Counted from the first letter of the stretch, positions 1 through 12,020 are shown. The stretch is 64,000 nucleotides of DNA from Siphonodentalium dalli (GCA_032622095.1 CP136062.1:197973887-198037886); one strand, 5' to 3'. The notes: generated from the letters alone by a model not told the origin. Numbers and translations are program-made.

Positions 1-690
1 CAACTCGAAATTTCTCCCCAGAAATTGCACCGATATATATACATTCAAAAAGACTATCCTCTTTGGAGCCCTTAATTTTCTTGTATAGTTCAAGGGATCT
101 CAGAAAGCTTCAGTTAGTTTTAGAGCTTGTTCTTCTACACACGTGAGGGTGAGTCTGATGTAAGACAGCCAACCAGTATAGCAATATTATTATATATATA
201 TATATATATATATAGCAGAGACTGAATTTGAATTGTTCCAATACATTCAAGTTGCAGGAAAATTCTAGTTATTGATGTGAAACCCATTGATGGAACTGAA
301 ACATGCACGCTTATAGTTTTAAATTTCTTTGAAATCTCGTCGGATGACCAAAATAGTATGTGAATGTGTTAAACGGCTGTTTTGTTTTGTGTCGTTGTAT
401 TATTGAAATTAAAGACTTTTGCTATACTATATCATTCGACAATCACGATTTCTGCTGTGTACACAAAACAAGCCCGCGGACCCCCGGAATATGCATGTTT
501 GCTGTTTGATAAGTTAACATTCGAAAACGTCCAGCGCCGCACGTCAAGCATCAGTAGACTATAACATTTCATATGTATGGCAGGAAAAAAAACGTCCAAC
601 GATAGCCGTACTATATGTATGGCCAATAAATATCGGTGTAAACACTCTTCGTTGAATATGATTTTTTTTTTTTGCAGGATTAGCAGCCTA
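1..690. other. Left-edge intergenic DNA with a TA microsatellite
   Basis: No coding region is recognisable here. The short open frames overlap on both strands and resemble nothing known. A pure (TA)n tract lies at about 189-214 and a short T-run at 661-672. Confidence 0.6.
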
Positions 691-1208
691 TTGTTTGGAT
701 CGACCACACAAATTTGTACACATGTAATTAACACATATGTGTTGTCTTGCCCAACAGCATTGTGTGTACAAGAACAATACAAATAGTGTAATGGCGGTGA
801 ACACTATTGTTTGGATCAACCACACAAATGTGTACGCTTGTGATTAACACATATGTGTAGTCTCGCCCAACAACATTGTGTACAATAATAATACAATCTT
901 GTGTGGTAGCGGTGAACATATTGTTTCCTTGGTGCAAACATATTTGTGTCCATTCAACGAACAAATAAATGTGCTGGACCCAAACATCTTTGTGTGTGTC
1001 AACTACACAACTATGTAGGTCAGTTACCACACATAAACTGTTCATCTGCATCCACACAATCTTGTGCGCAACTTAGCACACATTTAATGTGTGCATACAA
1101 AGAACAAGTTGTTTGGTCGATCCACCGCCACACAACAGATGTGTGATCATTTGCCACACAATTCACCACAAACTGTGTGGTAACTGTGTGGTTCTACCAC
1201 ACAGTAGT
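690..1208. repeat. CACACAA/TTGTGTGG-rich tandem and palindromic repeat
   Basis: Two units of about 116 bp begin with TTGTTTGGATC at 691 and 807. After that the sequence becomes a looser series of CCACACAA, ACACATATGTGT and CTGTGTGG words up to 1208. Several words pair with a nearby inverted copy, giving a run of small hairpins. The open frames here are only translations of the repeat. No transposon ends were identified. Confidence 0.7.
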
Positions 1209-1266
1209 TTTAAGAGTGTATATGTATATATATATATCAGTACATGGCATTGCATGGTTATAATAT

Positions 1267-1690
1267 TTAAAGGCACGGCCGATCTCCGTTGCAGAAATAT
1301 TAATATGTGGTCAAATCGCCACCAACAGAAGGAATATTAAAATATGTACAGTTTTGTTCATATGCAAACGTAATCAGCGCGTAAATCGTATATTGTCCTC
1401 AATGTGTACTATGATTGCGAAACAACAGCATGCTCATGTTACGGAAGTTTTGCTTCTGTTTACATAACACAACGCAATTATAGTGGTTAATCACACAAAC
1501 ATTATATAAACGCTCTTTATTATTTCCATATAAGGAAAGTAGTAACAAATAACGCCCTTTGTGTTTACCATATCCGGATCTAAACAAACCCCAGGAAACG
1601 TAACGTTTTTTGCATTTGTTTAGGTAACACATTTGACGGAGGTGAATATTTTAGCAGCTTGTCCACCGCCGACACCGCCCGTATCTTTAA
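1267..1690 (+). mobile_element. TTAA-flanked MITE, family A, copy 1
   Basis: The element starts TTAAAGGCACGGCC and ends with the matching inverted terminus CGCCCGTATCTTTAA, so a TTAA sits at each end as expected for a duplicated piggyBac- or Kolobok-type target. The inside has no transposase. It carries the family's internal words: AACGCTCTTTATT, CATATCCGGATC, and a GACGGAGGTGAATATTTT block near the right end. The same architecture recurs at 2111, 2822, 4567, 7651, 26295 and 42267. Confidence 0.82.
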
Positions 1691-1790
1691 TATAGCAATA
1701 ACAGATTTTTTTTTTTTCGATTAATACCAAATGCTCTCACCATACCCAGAAGCTCTGGGTTTCATAGAAAATGATATATCGAGATGTCTC

Positions 1791-1926
1791 GCCACCAACA
1801 GATGGAACATTAAAGTATGTACATTATTGTTCATATGCAAACATAATGAGGCGTAAATGGTGTATTGTGTAATAGTATACTGTACTCAATGTGTGCGATG
1901 ATTGCCAACACCGCCCGTATCTTTAA
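1791..1926 (+). mobile_element. Family A MITE, internally deleted and left-truncated copy
   Basis: It begins abruptly at the internal word GCCACCAACAGATGG and lacks the left terminus. It runs through the CATATGCAAACATAAT block and jumps to the right terminus ACACCGCCCGTATCTTTAA. The flanks (GATATATCGAGATGTCTC on the left, TATAGCAATAAAAGATG on the right) match those beside copy 2, so it belongs to the local duplication. Confidence 0.65.
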
Positions 1927-2110
1927 TATAGCAATAAAAGATGTTTTTTTCGATTAATAACAAATGCTCTCACCTTACCCAGAAGCTACGCGTTGCATAG
2001 AAAATGATATATCGAGATGTCTCCCTAAGGTAGGATTATTTCAAGAGTCTCCCTAAGGTCGTAATGTCGTTAGCTATATGTATATCAGTACACGGCATTG
2101 GTTATAATAA

Positions 2111-2629
2111 TTAAAGACACGGGCGGTGTTCGTTGCAGAAATATGCATGTGTTCAAATCGCCACCATTAGAAGGAATATTAAAATATATATATAGTTTTG
2201 TTCATATGCAAACATAATCAGCGCGTAAATAGTATATTGTTTTCAAGGTGTACGATGGTTGTGTAAACAACAGCCTGCTCGTGTTATAGAAGTTTTGCTT
2301 TTGTTCACATAACACAACGCAATCATACTGGTTATTCATACAGACATTATATGAACGCTCTTCATTATTTCCATATAAGAAAAACAATAACAAATAACGC
2401 TCTTTATGCTTACCATATCCGGATCTAAACAAAAGCCAGGAAACGTAACGGTTTTTAACTTTTTGTTTGCACAACAAAGTGAAAACAATTGACAATAACA
2501 TACTGTTTATGCCATATTTTTGTATGATATAACAACAAATTCTGCCTATATTTTACTATTTCTGTTTATGGCTGTTTTTGACGGAGATGAATATTTTAAC
2601 AGCATACCCAACACCGCCCGTATCTTTAA
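2111..2629 (+). mobile_element. TTAA-flanked MITE, family A, copy 2
   Basis: It starts TTAAAGACACGGGCGG and ends CACCGCCCGTATCTTTAA. Internal blocks are as in copy 1, including CGCTCTTCATT, CATATCCGG and GACGGAGATGAATATTTT. The flanking sequence CCCAGAAGCT-GCGCGTTGCAT matches the flank of the preceding copy. The neighbouring copies therefore arose by segmental duplication rather than by independent insertion. The 99-residue minus-strand open frame here is a shadow of the repeat. Confidence 0.82.
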
Positions 2630-2821
2630 TATGAGCAATAAAAGATGTTTTTTATTATTATTATTAATACAAAATGCTCTCAACATACCCAGAAGCTGCG
2701 CGTTGCATGGAAAATGATATATTGAGATGTCTCCCTAAGGTCGGATTATTTCAAGAGTCTCCCTATTGTCGTTCATGTTGTTAGGTATGTGTATACCATT
2801 ACATAGTATTGGTTATAATAA

Positions 2822-3031
2822 TTAAAGGCACGGGCGGCGTTCGTTGCAGAAATATTCATATGTGTTCAAATCGCCACCAACAGATGGAATATTAAAATAT
2901 ATATAGCTGTGTCGAGATGTCTCCCTAAGGTCGGATTATTTCAAGAGTCTCCCTAAGGTTTATGGCTGTTTTTGACGGAGGTGAATATTTTAGCAGCATA
3001 TACCCACCGCCAACGCCGCCCGTATCTTTAA
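2822..3031 (+). mobile_element. Short chimeric family A MITE, copy 3
   Basis: TTAAAGGCACGGGCGGCG on the left and CGCCGCCCGTATCTTTAA on the right bound only 210 bp. The middle contains a piece normally found outside the element (GAGATGTCTCCCTAAGG and TCAAGAGTCTCCC), which also occurs at about 2016-2060 and 2721-2765. The copy therefore looks like a recombinant of MITE and flank. Confidence 0.75.
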
Positions 3032-4566
3032 TATAGCAATAAACAGTTATCAACGTACGATATCTCCATTCGTCGTCTATTTACATGTCTTCATGGCATA
3101 TGACACTTTCCGACAAACACTTTAAGGACATTTTTAACGGGACAATGTTTTCGTGTGAAACGTATGGGGGAGGGGTTGGGTTTCTTTGTTCAGTCATATA
3201 CTCATTGTAGCAAATGAGCACATTGCACCCAGCTTCATATGTCGAGTTGTTTGTAATAGATGCGACCGCGAATCGCGATGGAGAGTTCAAACAATAATGA
3301 ATATTTCATAATTACCCTCTAATTTGGTTGTTAAAAATAGATAATGACGACGTGTGCATAGATAAATTATCAGACAACAAGTGATCATTGAGCGCTAAAC
3401 GTTTTAGTTGATTGTTCGATCGTTTTGTAATTATAATAAGCTGGATGCGTGCCGGGCCACATCGTTTGCGCCACCCAGACCTTGCTTTTTGACGCTGTTG
3501 GGAGACAATATTAGAAGAAAATACTAAATGCTTGCATATAGATATGAAACTGATGAGCGTTTGTACATGTATGGTTTAAAATGAAAGAATCAATCGCCGA
3601 CCCACCCATGGCGATATAGATGCCATTGTTGAATAAATGGGCTAAATTTGTCAGATTTTCTAGTGATGGTAAACGGGGGAATTGTATCGATCACCTTGAC
3701 TTTAATAATACTACCGTACTATTAACGTAAAACATGCATCCAAACTGCCTCTATCCGAGTACATGTATATAGGGACAGCGCATAGAGGCCGTTTGGATGC
3801 AGGGAATGGGAGCGGAGCGCGTTGCAAGCCCATGTGCACTGGTTAATATATTCATTTCCGCTTTAGCTAACAACTTGCCCGATTGCCAACAAATGCATAC
3901 AGGGCAATTGGCTGCATGATATTATATTGTCCTTGTGAAGGCAGCTTGGGGAGGTGCGGTCCGTGTCATGTTTATGTTGCACTTGGCAGAACCGGCCGTA
4001 GGTTAACAATGCTGTTTTCGCTCGAGCTACTGAGATTGTAACACCTGTATATACATACATGTCTATTCTGCACGAGAGCATTTACCGGTATTGCATCATT
4101 TGGTTAATGATTTATTTTGGCCGAATTATACCAAATGTGCTTGTCCCTATAAACATGCTGATGTCAACTTCCATGTACCATGTCATGACCAATGTCCCAA
4201 TTGTATGGATTGTATCCCGTGCTAAATTATTTAACGACAAAATCCGACCAAGATATGCACCAGAGAACATGTTTTGCCGGACGACGCCAAATGCAAGTTA
4301 TTTGTTTTCTCCCTCAACCAGATAACTTATATCAACCGAGGGCGTTTTGTAATAATGTCGTTTGGTCCCAAAAGGTTTGTCCTACTGTTTGTTTTCTTCC
4401 TGAGGGTGTTTTGTCAGAGTACCATGACAAGATATCAGGACATCAATTCAAATTCAGATGTTTATTGAACATGGATTATCATCAGAACAAAATGAAAATA
4501 TAACAATGATGACGATTTTATAAAAAAAACAATGATGACGACTTACATAACATGTAATCAAATAAC
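3032..4566. other. Intergenic DNA with a small inverted repeat
   Basis: No gene is recognised. A 19-bp inverted repeat (GCATCCAAAC...TCTAT and its complement) lies at 3736-3754 and 3782-3800 and encloses 27 bp. Overlapping + frames at 4059-4503 were examined; they have no known domain and no splice context. Confidence 0.5.
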
Positions 4567-5022
4567 TTAAAGGCACGGGAGGCCTTAATTGTCGAAAATA
4601 TTCATATCTGTTCCAAACACCGTAAACAGAAAAACATTAACACACATAGAGTTCAGTTCATATATACCATGACAATCGCGTAAACAACAGTATGTTATCA
4701 TAAAGATCTACTATATTTATCTGAACAAGAGCCTGGTTGTGTTACAGAAGACAGCACAATGCTGCTGGCTAATCACACACAAATGGTATAAACGCTCTTT
4801 ATTAGTTCCATATCAGGAATTCACCAACAAAGAACGCTCTTTATGTTTACCATAATAATATAAACAAACACCAGAAAAGTAATTGTTTATGCTTTTTTTT
4901 TTTTTACATAACAATGGTCAAACATATGTCTACATTTTGATGTTCTTTCTGTTTGTGGCGGTTTTTGACGGGTGGAAACAATTTGACAGGATACCCACCG
5001 TCAAGGCCTCCCGTACCTTTAA
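4567..5022 (+). mobile_element. TTAA-flanked MITE, family A, copy 4 (subfamily with GGCC ends)
   Basis: It starts TTAAAGGCACGGGAGGCC and ends GGCCTCCCGTACCTTTAA, which are exact inverted termini apart from one base. The interior carries AAACGCTCTTTATTAG, a second CGCTCTTTATG and a poly-T run at 4897-4909. The nearest relative in the window is the copy at 26295. It lies about 400 bp left of the piggyBac remnant. Confidence 0.85.
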
Positions 5023-5415
5023 ACGTACAACTGGATAGCTTCTATCTCATGCCATGACTAGACTACTTTGTGGCACATGAGGGGTTTCTGAATTATGACG
5101 TAGACAGGACACCGATAATGATGAATGTTCACTAATCCTGACATGGCACCAGAGATAAAATGGGAAATAAACAGTATCCGTTATCATGAAAGCCCTTGTT
5201 GCACTTCCATCCGAACCGTGTGGTGAACCATTGACCGATTTAATTTGGATATGGCTCAACATAAGCATTATGCCAAAGTTATATTTGTCCCAGGAAAACT
5301 ACGGAAACCAACAGCGTCTGTCCGAGTGTGCGTCATTTCGTCCGTGCATGCGCATTTTGGTTTGCGAACGATAACTTTAGTAACGTTAAAATTGTATTAA
5401 TTTTCTGCGCATGTT

Positions 5416-5560
5416 TTAACTCTTTACTCCCCATAAGCGTTCCTGGACGTTTTTGCACTATTTCCCCATAAGCGCCTGTGGACGCCTCGCAACATATCCC
5501 TAGAAGCGCATAAGAGCGCGTTACCAGACTTCCTCACAAGCGCTCTAGAGCGCCACACTA
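5416..5560 (+). mobile_element. Left terminus and subterminal repeats of the piggyBac remnant
   Basis: A TTAA at 5416-5419 is followed by CTCTTTACTCCCCATAAGCG and then imperfect direct repeats of the type CCCCATAAGCG...GGACGC, at about 5431, 5464, 5500 and 5532. TTAA plus CYCTTTACYC is the usual look of piggyBac ends, and the transposase frame begins about 330 bp downstream in the same direction. I could not find a matching right terminus between 7412 and 7651, so the right end seems lost or strongly diverged. Confidence 0.6.
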
Positions 5561-5749
5561 GGCCCAGACTGTACTAATGAGTTCGTCCCTATGCCCCCCC
5601 CCCCCGCTTTTGCTATGTTTCTAGTCGAGACCACCCGGTTATGTCAACTCGTTATTTGCCTATCTAATAACAATAAACGTGGCACCGTGTGCATCGCGCG
5701 CGACACATGCTGTGTTACTTGGGTACCATTCTAAGTATTTACGAACAAC

Positions 5750-7412
5750 ATGGCTGCAACATTTTCGAAACAGCAAGTGATCGACATGTTAATGGAGGAG
5801 ATGATAGCGATTTTAGCGGAGATTGCGGTTCCTCGTCATCAGAAGATTCAGACGACGATTACTCTGCCCCTGCTACCAGCGACAATGTGACCTCCATCGA
5901 TGATAGCAGCTTGAATAATAACCCGATTGGCTGGTCAAATAATCTTCGAAAGGTATCACTTCAGCCATTTACCCAAAGGACAGGGCCAGTTATACCAGAT
6001 GAATTCGATACTGATATAGCAACAGCTTTGGAATATTTCAATTTTATGTTCTCGCCATCGAAGTATGCCGAAATAGCCAGGCATACTAACAACTATGCCA
6101 AGTGGAAAATGGAAGAAAAGGGCGAGACTGATAAATACTGGTCTGATATTTCGGAACTAGAACGTCGTGCGTACATCGGTATGAACATCATGATGGGTGT
6201 GAATGACCTTCCCTCATACAAGCAGTACTGGTCACATGATGAGTTCATCGGAAACGCCGGCATCAGCAAAATTATGAATCGGCGCAGATTTGAAAAAATC
6301 ACAGAATACTTCCACGTCAGTGACCGATAGAGCGAACATGCTAAAGGGACAGATTCATACGATCCACTATATAAGGTTCGCGACATCATCGACTCATCAT
6401 TAACAACATTGAAATCGTGTTACTTGCCTTCGCAATATATATCTGTCGACGAAGGAATGATAAAATGGACGGGACGTCTCTCCTACAAGCAATACATGCC
6501 GGCAAAACCAATAAAACGAGGGATCAAAATATGGATGATGTGCGATGTCACCAATGCCTATCTGTTAAACTTTGAAAGCATTATTTCAAACCGTCTGGAA
6601 AAGGTCTCGGGTATGATGTGGTTACGTCATTGTCATCGGATTTGTGTGACAAAAATTACTGTTTGTTCTTTGATAACTATTTTACGAGTGTGCACCTCAT
6701 GCAGGACTTACTAAACGATGGGTTTTACTCGTGGGGCACCGTTAGGCAGAACAGGAAAGGATTCCCGAAGGATTTACAGCGACTGAAGAAAATGAATCGA
6801 TGTGACTATAAAACTAGGCAGGATGGCGAATTTCTCACGGCAACGGTATGGCAGGACAAGAAACAAGTGTTCACCCTTAGCACGATGACTGACCCAACGA
6901 CATATATCATGGCTAATCGGCGCCAGGGAAAAACAATTATTGAAGTGACTCAGCCGATGAGCATAGTCATGTACAACAAGTACATGAATGGTGTTGACAA
7001 ACATGATCAGTTGAGGATGACGTATCTCCTCGTCGCGAAGGGAAAAAAGCATGGAAATACATATTCTGGTTGGTCGCCAATTCATCAATAGTTAACAGTT
7101 TCATCTTGTTCAAAGAAACATCAAAGAGACATAATTCTAAGAAGGTGTTCACGCATATGGATTTTAGGATTGAACTGGCTCATCAACTGATTGCATGATA
7201 TTCTTCTAGAAAACGCAAAGCACAAGAGCCACGTGCCCTCAATATATCACCAGAAAACTCAAACGGACACGTGTCCACACACATGGGACGCAAAAACCGA
7301 TTACGGGTTCATCTGAACTCAAAAGAAAGAAAAAGAAACTGTATTTGGTTGCAAACTCTCCAATGTTCATCTATGTAAGGACGGTTGCCATTTCAAGTAT
7401 CATTGTAGTTGA
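5750..7412 (+). pseudogene. piggyBac-type transposase, multiply broken pseudogene
   Basis: A DDE_Tnp_1_7 (piggyBac) transposase would cut and paste its element at TTAA sites in the nucleus. The likely original start is the ATG at 5750 (MAATFSKQQVIDMLME), followed by an acidic Ser/Asp region and the core. The core shows the three catalytic aspartates: SVDEGM (Asp codon 6448-6450), FFDNYFTS (6672-6674) and NGVDKHDQLR (6996-6998). KAWKYIFWLV and a terminal Cys/His motif (GCKLSNVHLCKDGC...YHC, ending at 7412) follow. It cannot be translated whole. Reading frame changes occur near 5797, 6598, 7026 and 7335, and in-frame stops occur at 6328-6330 (TAG) and 7196-7198 (TGA). Total length, about 550 codons, is normal for the family. 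It is flanked by family A MITEs on both sides, but their termini differ from its own. The identification is secure; the exact frameshift bases are approximate. Confidence 0.95.
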
Positions 7413-7650
7413 ACGTTCCGAACAATTATGGTTATGAGATATATATAGTGCATGGACATCACAGAGAACCCAATGTGTATCGACTGTATATTGCTATACT
7501 CCGTTAACATTCAAACTATCCAATTATATTAATTGTTCACACAACACATTTCATGATATAATTTCAAATTTGGTGAATTGCACGATTTGACTCAGTTATA
7601 ATTTCAAACCAAATTATAACATTCAAAAACAAATTTATTGCGAAATACTT

Positions 7651-8201
7651 TTAAAGATACGGGTGGCGTTCGCGGTGGGTATGGTGTTAAACATTCATAT
7701 CCTTGAAAAACCACCATAAACAGAAGGAATAGTAAGATATGGACAGACCTTGTTCTTATACCAATCAGAAATATGGCATAAACAGTATGTTATTGTCAAT
7801 TTGTTCCCCTTTGTTATGTAAACAAAAGCAAAAAAAATACGTTTCATTGCTTTTGTTTAGATCTTGATATGACACACATAAAACGCGTTGTTTGTTACTG
7901 TTTTCCTGATATGGAAATAATAAAGAGCGTTTATATCATTTGTGTATGAATAACCAATAGAATTTCGGTCTGTTATGTTATTTACGTACACCATTGTACG
8001 TCTTGACGACAATACACTATTTACGCGCTGATTATGTTTGGCATATGAGTTGAACTGTATATACATGATATATCAGTACACGGCATTGGTTATAATAATT
8101 AAAGACACGGGCGTATTTACATGTATGTTGGCGTTCATTCTGTTGATGCCGATTTGAACAAATATAAATATTTCTGCAACGGATGTCGCCCGTGACTTTA
8201 A
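7651..8201 (-). mobile_element. TTAA-flanked MITE, family A, copy 5 (reverse orientation)
   Basis: TTAAAGATACGGGTGGCG on the left and GTCGCCCGTGACTTTAA on the right are the family termini. The order of internal blocks (CTTTTGTTTA, ATAAAGAGCGTTTATATC) is reversed relative to copy 1. Near the right end, at 8098-8114, there is an extra internal terminus (TTAAAGACACGGGCG), as if a second MITE end had been spliced in. It lies 239 bp beyond the piggyBac pseudogene. Confidence 0.8.
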
Positions 8202-10120
8202 TAATGGTTGCATTAGTTGAAAATCGACTATAACCAAGATCGCTATTTGCGTCGTTTTAGAAACACCAGCGCAGTTATTATTATATTTTTCAAAAATATA
8301 TATGTTCTTGAATGTGTTTGTTTTATCAAATCGCTCTAGTTATCCAATCACCGTGAAAATTACAACTTTAGAAAAATAACGGTACTTTTTCGTAACGGAA
8401 TCAGTTTGCCCTACCCGCATCATAGCAATTCAACATGACCACCGGCATCATAGTATATTAGCATGCCAACTTGACCAGGGGAGGACACACGACAGCTCAG
8501 CTACAGTTATGTATTATTGTTTCAAACCGCTTAACATCAAATGGCTGGTGTTACATGCATGTTTCAGTCGGACGTTATGTTACAATTTGCTTGATCGAAG
8601 AGTTCACAAACTATTTTCTCAAACATGTTTGGTTTTTGAGTAAAAGGAAAGATCTATATCAATACAATGTGTACATTGTGGGGTCCTTTTTCTGATAATG
8701 TTGGTATATGTTTCTGGTGTTTCTGACGTATGTGATAAAATAGTGTGTATTCCGTACACCTATATACCTGTATATGGATTGTTTCAAATTTCTCTTATAT
8801 TATATAATGCGGCTAAATTTTAAATGGTGATGCCATACAGTGTTTGCACGAAGATGAACTTCCAAGCACGACGTGTTATATAATAGGTGTTTTCGAAGTC
8901 GAAATCAAAGTTGATATTGAGTAATTAGACAACGCGCCATAAAACCAATGACATACAATTATACCTATGATCTAGCCTGCATCACGATTACCATTGATTT
9001 GTGCTAATAAATCAGAAGCCGTGCGGTATATACACGTAAGCATTACGCACTCTGGAAGCGGAAAATACTTATGTATGTACAGCGAATTACCAACGAATAA
9101 TAATTATAATTGAATTGTATGTGTATGTTCTATATTATTACTTCTGTTAAATGTTACATTTGCATGTTAATTTATAGTAATAAACAATCGCAAACATCAC
9201 TATTCTGAAAATATATTTTAAAACCTTACTTGAATTTCGTAGTGCGACATCGCGTTATTTTGGCTGAACGAAATAGAGGATATCTAGCGTTCTGAATTGA
9301 TACCGGACAAATATATTTGATTATTTTCGCGACCGACTAGCTGCACTTTTCGCCAGCGGAAATACATTTTTTCTGGCAGTAACAACCGAAACTCATTATC
9401 GCCAGAAACAATGTACATTCGTTGACGACAAGTTGGTCGCGAAATTTAGTCCTTAAGCCATATCATGAGATATTTCTGGTATTAATTATTAGAAGAAAAC
9501 AAAACACATTTGCTTTGAATTGTTTACAAAATACTTTTGGGAGTTGGTGACTTTTACCAACATAAGACGAGTCTAAATCCTGAACAAGGATCATTTGTAT
9601 AAGACATATTTTATTGTCACAATGTGACATTCGTGTGCAAACCCGTCGTGGTCACTTCACCCCATGTAATCTGAGTAAATGATGAGATTTTGTATGGAAT
9701 ATTAAAAGCAAAATTTCAGAGCTGACGAAACGCACAATACATATAGTTTGATATACTGATATTGAACTAATCCCAACAGAAATGTCGAAGATACTTGCTT
9801 GCCCAGGGCTCTTATACACAGGTGTCGATTTTTTCTCATATTACGACACACGGTCATTATCCCCAGTTGGAGCTGTCACTCCAAAAGCCTACCTTCACTG
9901 CGTCAACACAGTAACAGGTATACCACCATTTATGGAGCAACGGGATACTTTCTGACAAGCCAAAACTTATGCATGGGAAATAGCGTCTGGTACTTGATAT
10001 ATGCCCGGGAACACACCGTCGGTATTATGTTATAGCTGCAGGGAGATGAAGGGGTGGCTTATACAGCTAGTGTGGGAACTAAAGAGTTAAATATCTTATA
10101 AATATGTTCAGTGCGTAAAT
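8202..10120. other. AT-rich intergenic DNA, nothing recognised
   Basis: Small frames (for example 8471-8695 and 9799-10035) show no domain, no codon pattern and no splice context. I see no repeat shared with the rest of the window. Confidence 0.5.
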
Positions 10121-10129
10121 ACAATTCAA

Positions 10130-10430
10130 GTTCGAAAATGGGTTCGGTCCGAATCATTTTTTACTAAGTTATGACCCTTTTTACTTAGAATTTTCCAAAT
10201 TTGAGATTTCTCGATAAATTTAAATTGGGCTGTTTGGTCTGAAGGAAATGTGTATGTTAGCTGTTTAGTGCCAAATACAGGTCTATACTAAGGGTTTGTT
10301 TCGAATAAGTTTTACTGAGTTCTGGCCCATTTTAGAGTAAGGATTTTCCAAATTTGAAGTTTCTGGATAACTCCAGTTTTGGTTATTTGATCGGAACCAA
10401 ATTTGATGTATGATTTTTCCAGTCATATTT
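10130..10430. repeat. Two-copy degenerate tandem duplication, about 150 bp
   Basis: The block AGTTATGACCC...GGATTTTCCAAATTTGA.TTTCT.GATAA...TTTGGTC occurs at about 10168 and again at about 10319 with heavy divergence. No coding potential was seen. Confidence 0.55.
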
Positions 10431-11090
10431 GGTTACCAAGAAGACCCTTATCGCTTGTCCAGGATCATCTATAAATTCTGTCCTACTTTCTAGAAAGGCA
10501 ATGCCCTAAATGAATCAAATTTAAAGAGGATATGTATATTATTTAAAGGGGCCTTGTGTCCTCAGTAGGTATGTGGCTTATGTCATGCTGTATTAAATTG
10601 TAATGATGTTGAGAAAATACTATTGTATAATTTACTTTAATATAATAGTAAATAAAATGCCATACAAAAACACTCATTGTCGAAGCAGTCAGTTGCTGTT
10701 TGCAATATTGAAATACAGTATATCGAGTTTGAATATACAAGCTCTGTTTAGTTGTTTTGAACAGAAAATTAGCTATGTGATTTTATTTATATATTACTTT
10801 TATAATAACATACAGGTAGCCCACAATCGTGCTACAATAAAGTAACCTAGTAAGTCATGAGTGTTTGTGAACCTGATTTTTTTCATGCAACTTTGTCTTG
10901 CGTGGGTTCGTGGAACTGGTTGTAATGAACATATTCTTTCTTAATCAATTAATGAATTTCTTTGCATATATATATAGCATGGACACCAGTCAGAATAATT
11001 TTATTGGTGCCAACAACAATATCAGAAGGTGTATTAAACCATTCGCAATGAATGTGTTATATAATTATTGTTTATTGACCTCCAAGTATG
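10431..11090. other. AT-rich intergenic DNA, nothing recognised
   Basis: It is low in GC with scattered TATA-like words. The open frames at 10603-10845 and 10898-11188 are AT-composition artefacts, and the second runs into the satellite that follows. Confidence 0.5.
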
Positions 11091-11094
11091 AAGA

Positions 11095-12020
11095 GCTAAC
11101 GAGTTTTGTGGCTTATATTGACACGTATGAATACCTGTACAGTAAAAAATGGGTGGCATACAAAGTCAAATATAACTCTTTTGAGTAGTACTCATTAGGG
11201 GCAATAACCTAACCTGTATATGCAATGCGTTGAAAACAGTTATCAGGGAGACATATATAACGAGCACGTACGTGTCTCAATAATCACGGTTCATCACCTA
11301 TCAGTTAAATTGAGAAAGTTAATATTCCCACAATACCCGCTTGTGGCTTCTATATATATATGGACATGTATTTATACATATACAATAAATAAGTTGGTGG
11401 CAAACAAAGCCAAATATTACTCTTTTGAGTCGCAATCATTGGGGATAATAACATAACGTGTACATATGCAATACGTTGCAGAAACATACATGCATGCTGG
11501 TTATCTTTGTCTCCTTAATAACGGTTTATTACGTATAAGTTAATCTGAGAAAGTTAATATTCCCACAATACCCAGATAGTGGCTTCTATAGACACGTATG
11601 TATATCAATACAGTAACAAATGAGTGGCATACAAAACAAATATAACACTTTTGAGTTGTAATCTTTAAGGACAATAACATAACATGCATATGCAATTCGT
11701 TGAAATCCGTCAATAGGGAGACACATATAACCAGCATGTATGTGTCTCCCTAATCATGGTTTATTACATATCAGTTAATTTGAGAAAGTTAATATTCCCA
11801 CAGTGTCCACTGTGTGGCTTCTATGGACACGTATTTATACCTATACAATAACAAATTGGGTGGCATACAAAGTCAAATATAAGTCTTTTGAGTTGTCATC
11901 ATTAGGGACAATAACCTAACGTGTATATGCAATGCGTTGAAAACAGTTATTGGGGAGACATATATAACAGCGTGTACGTGTCTACCTAATCACAGTTTTT
12001 TACCTATCAGTTATCATTTA
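11095..12020. repeat. 235-bp satellite, about four units
   Basis: The landmark GTGGCTTCTAT with a following GACACGTAT recurs at 11108, 11343, 11579 and 11814, a period of 235-236 bp. Each unit also carries GCATACAAAG.CAAATAT, CTTTTGAGT and a short hairpin with 12-bp arms, GGGAGACACATA...TATGTGTCTCCC (best seen at about 11715-11750). Open frames inside it are not genes. Confidence 0.85.

Noticed and set aside
432..1340. Several overlapping open frames of 66-116 codons on both strands
   Set aside because: They translate the CACACAA/TTGTGTGG repeat and neighbouring DNA, have no domain and overlap each other on opposite strands.
2202..2501. 99-codon minus-strand frame with recurring FRSGYGKHKERYLL-type peptide
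   Set aside because: The same peptide appears in the family A MITE at 1399-1632. It is a translation of conserved MITE interior, not a protein.
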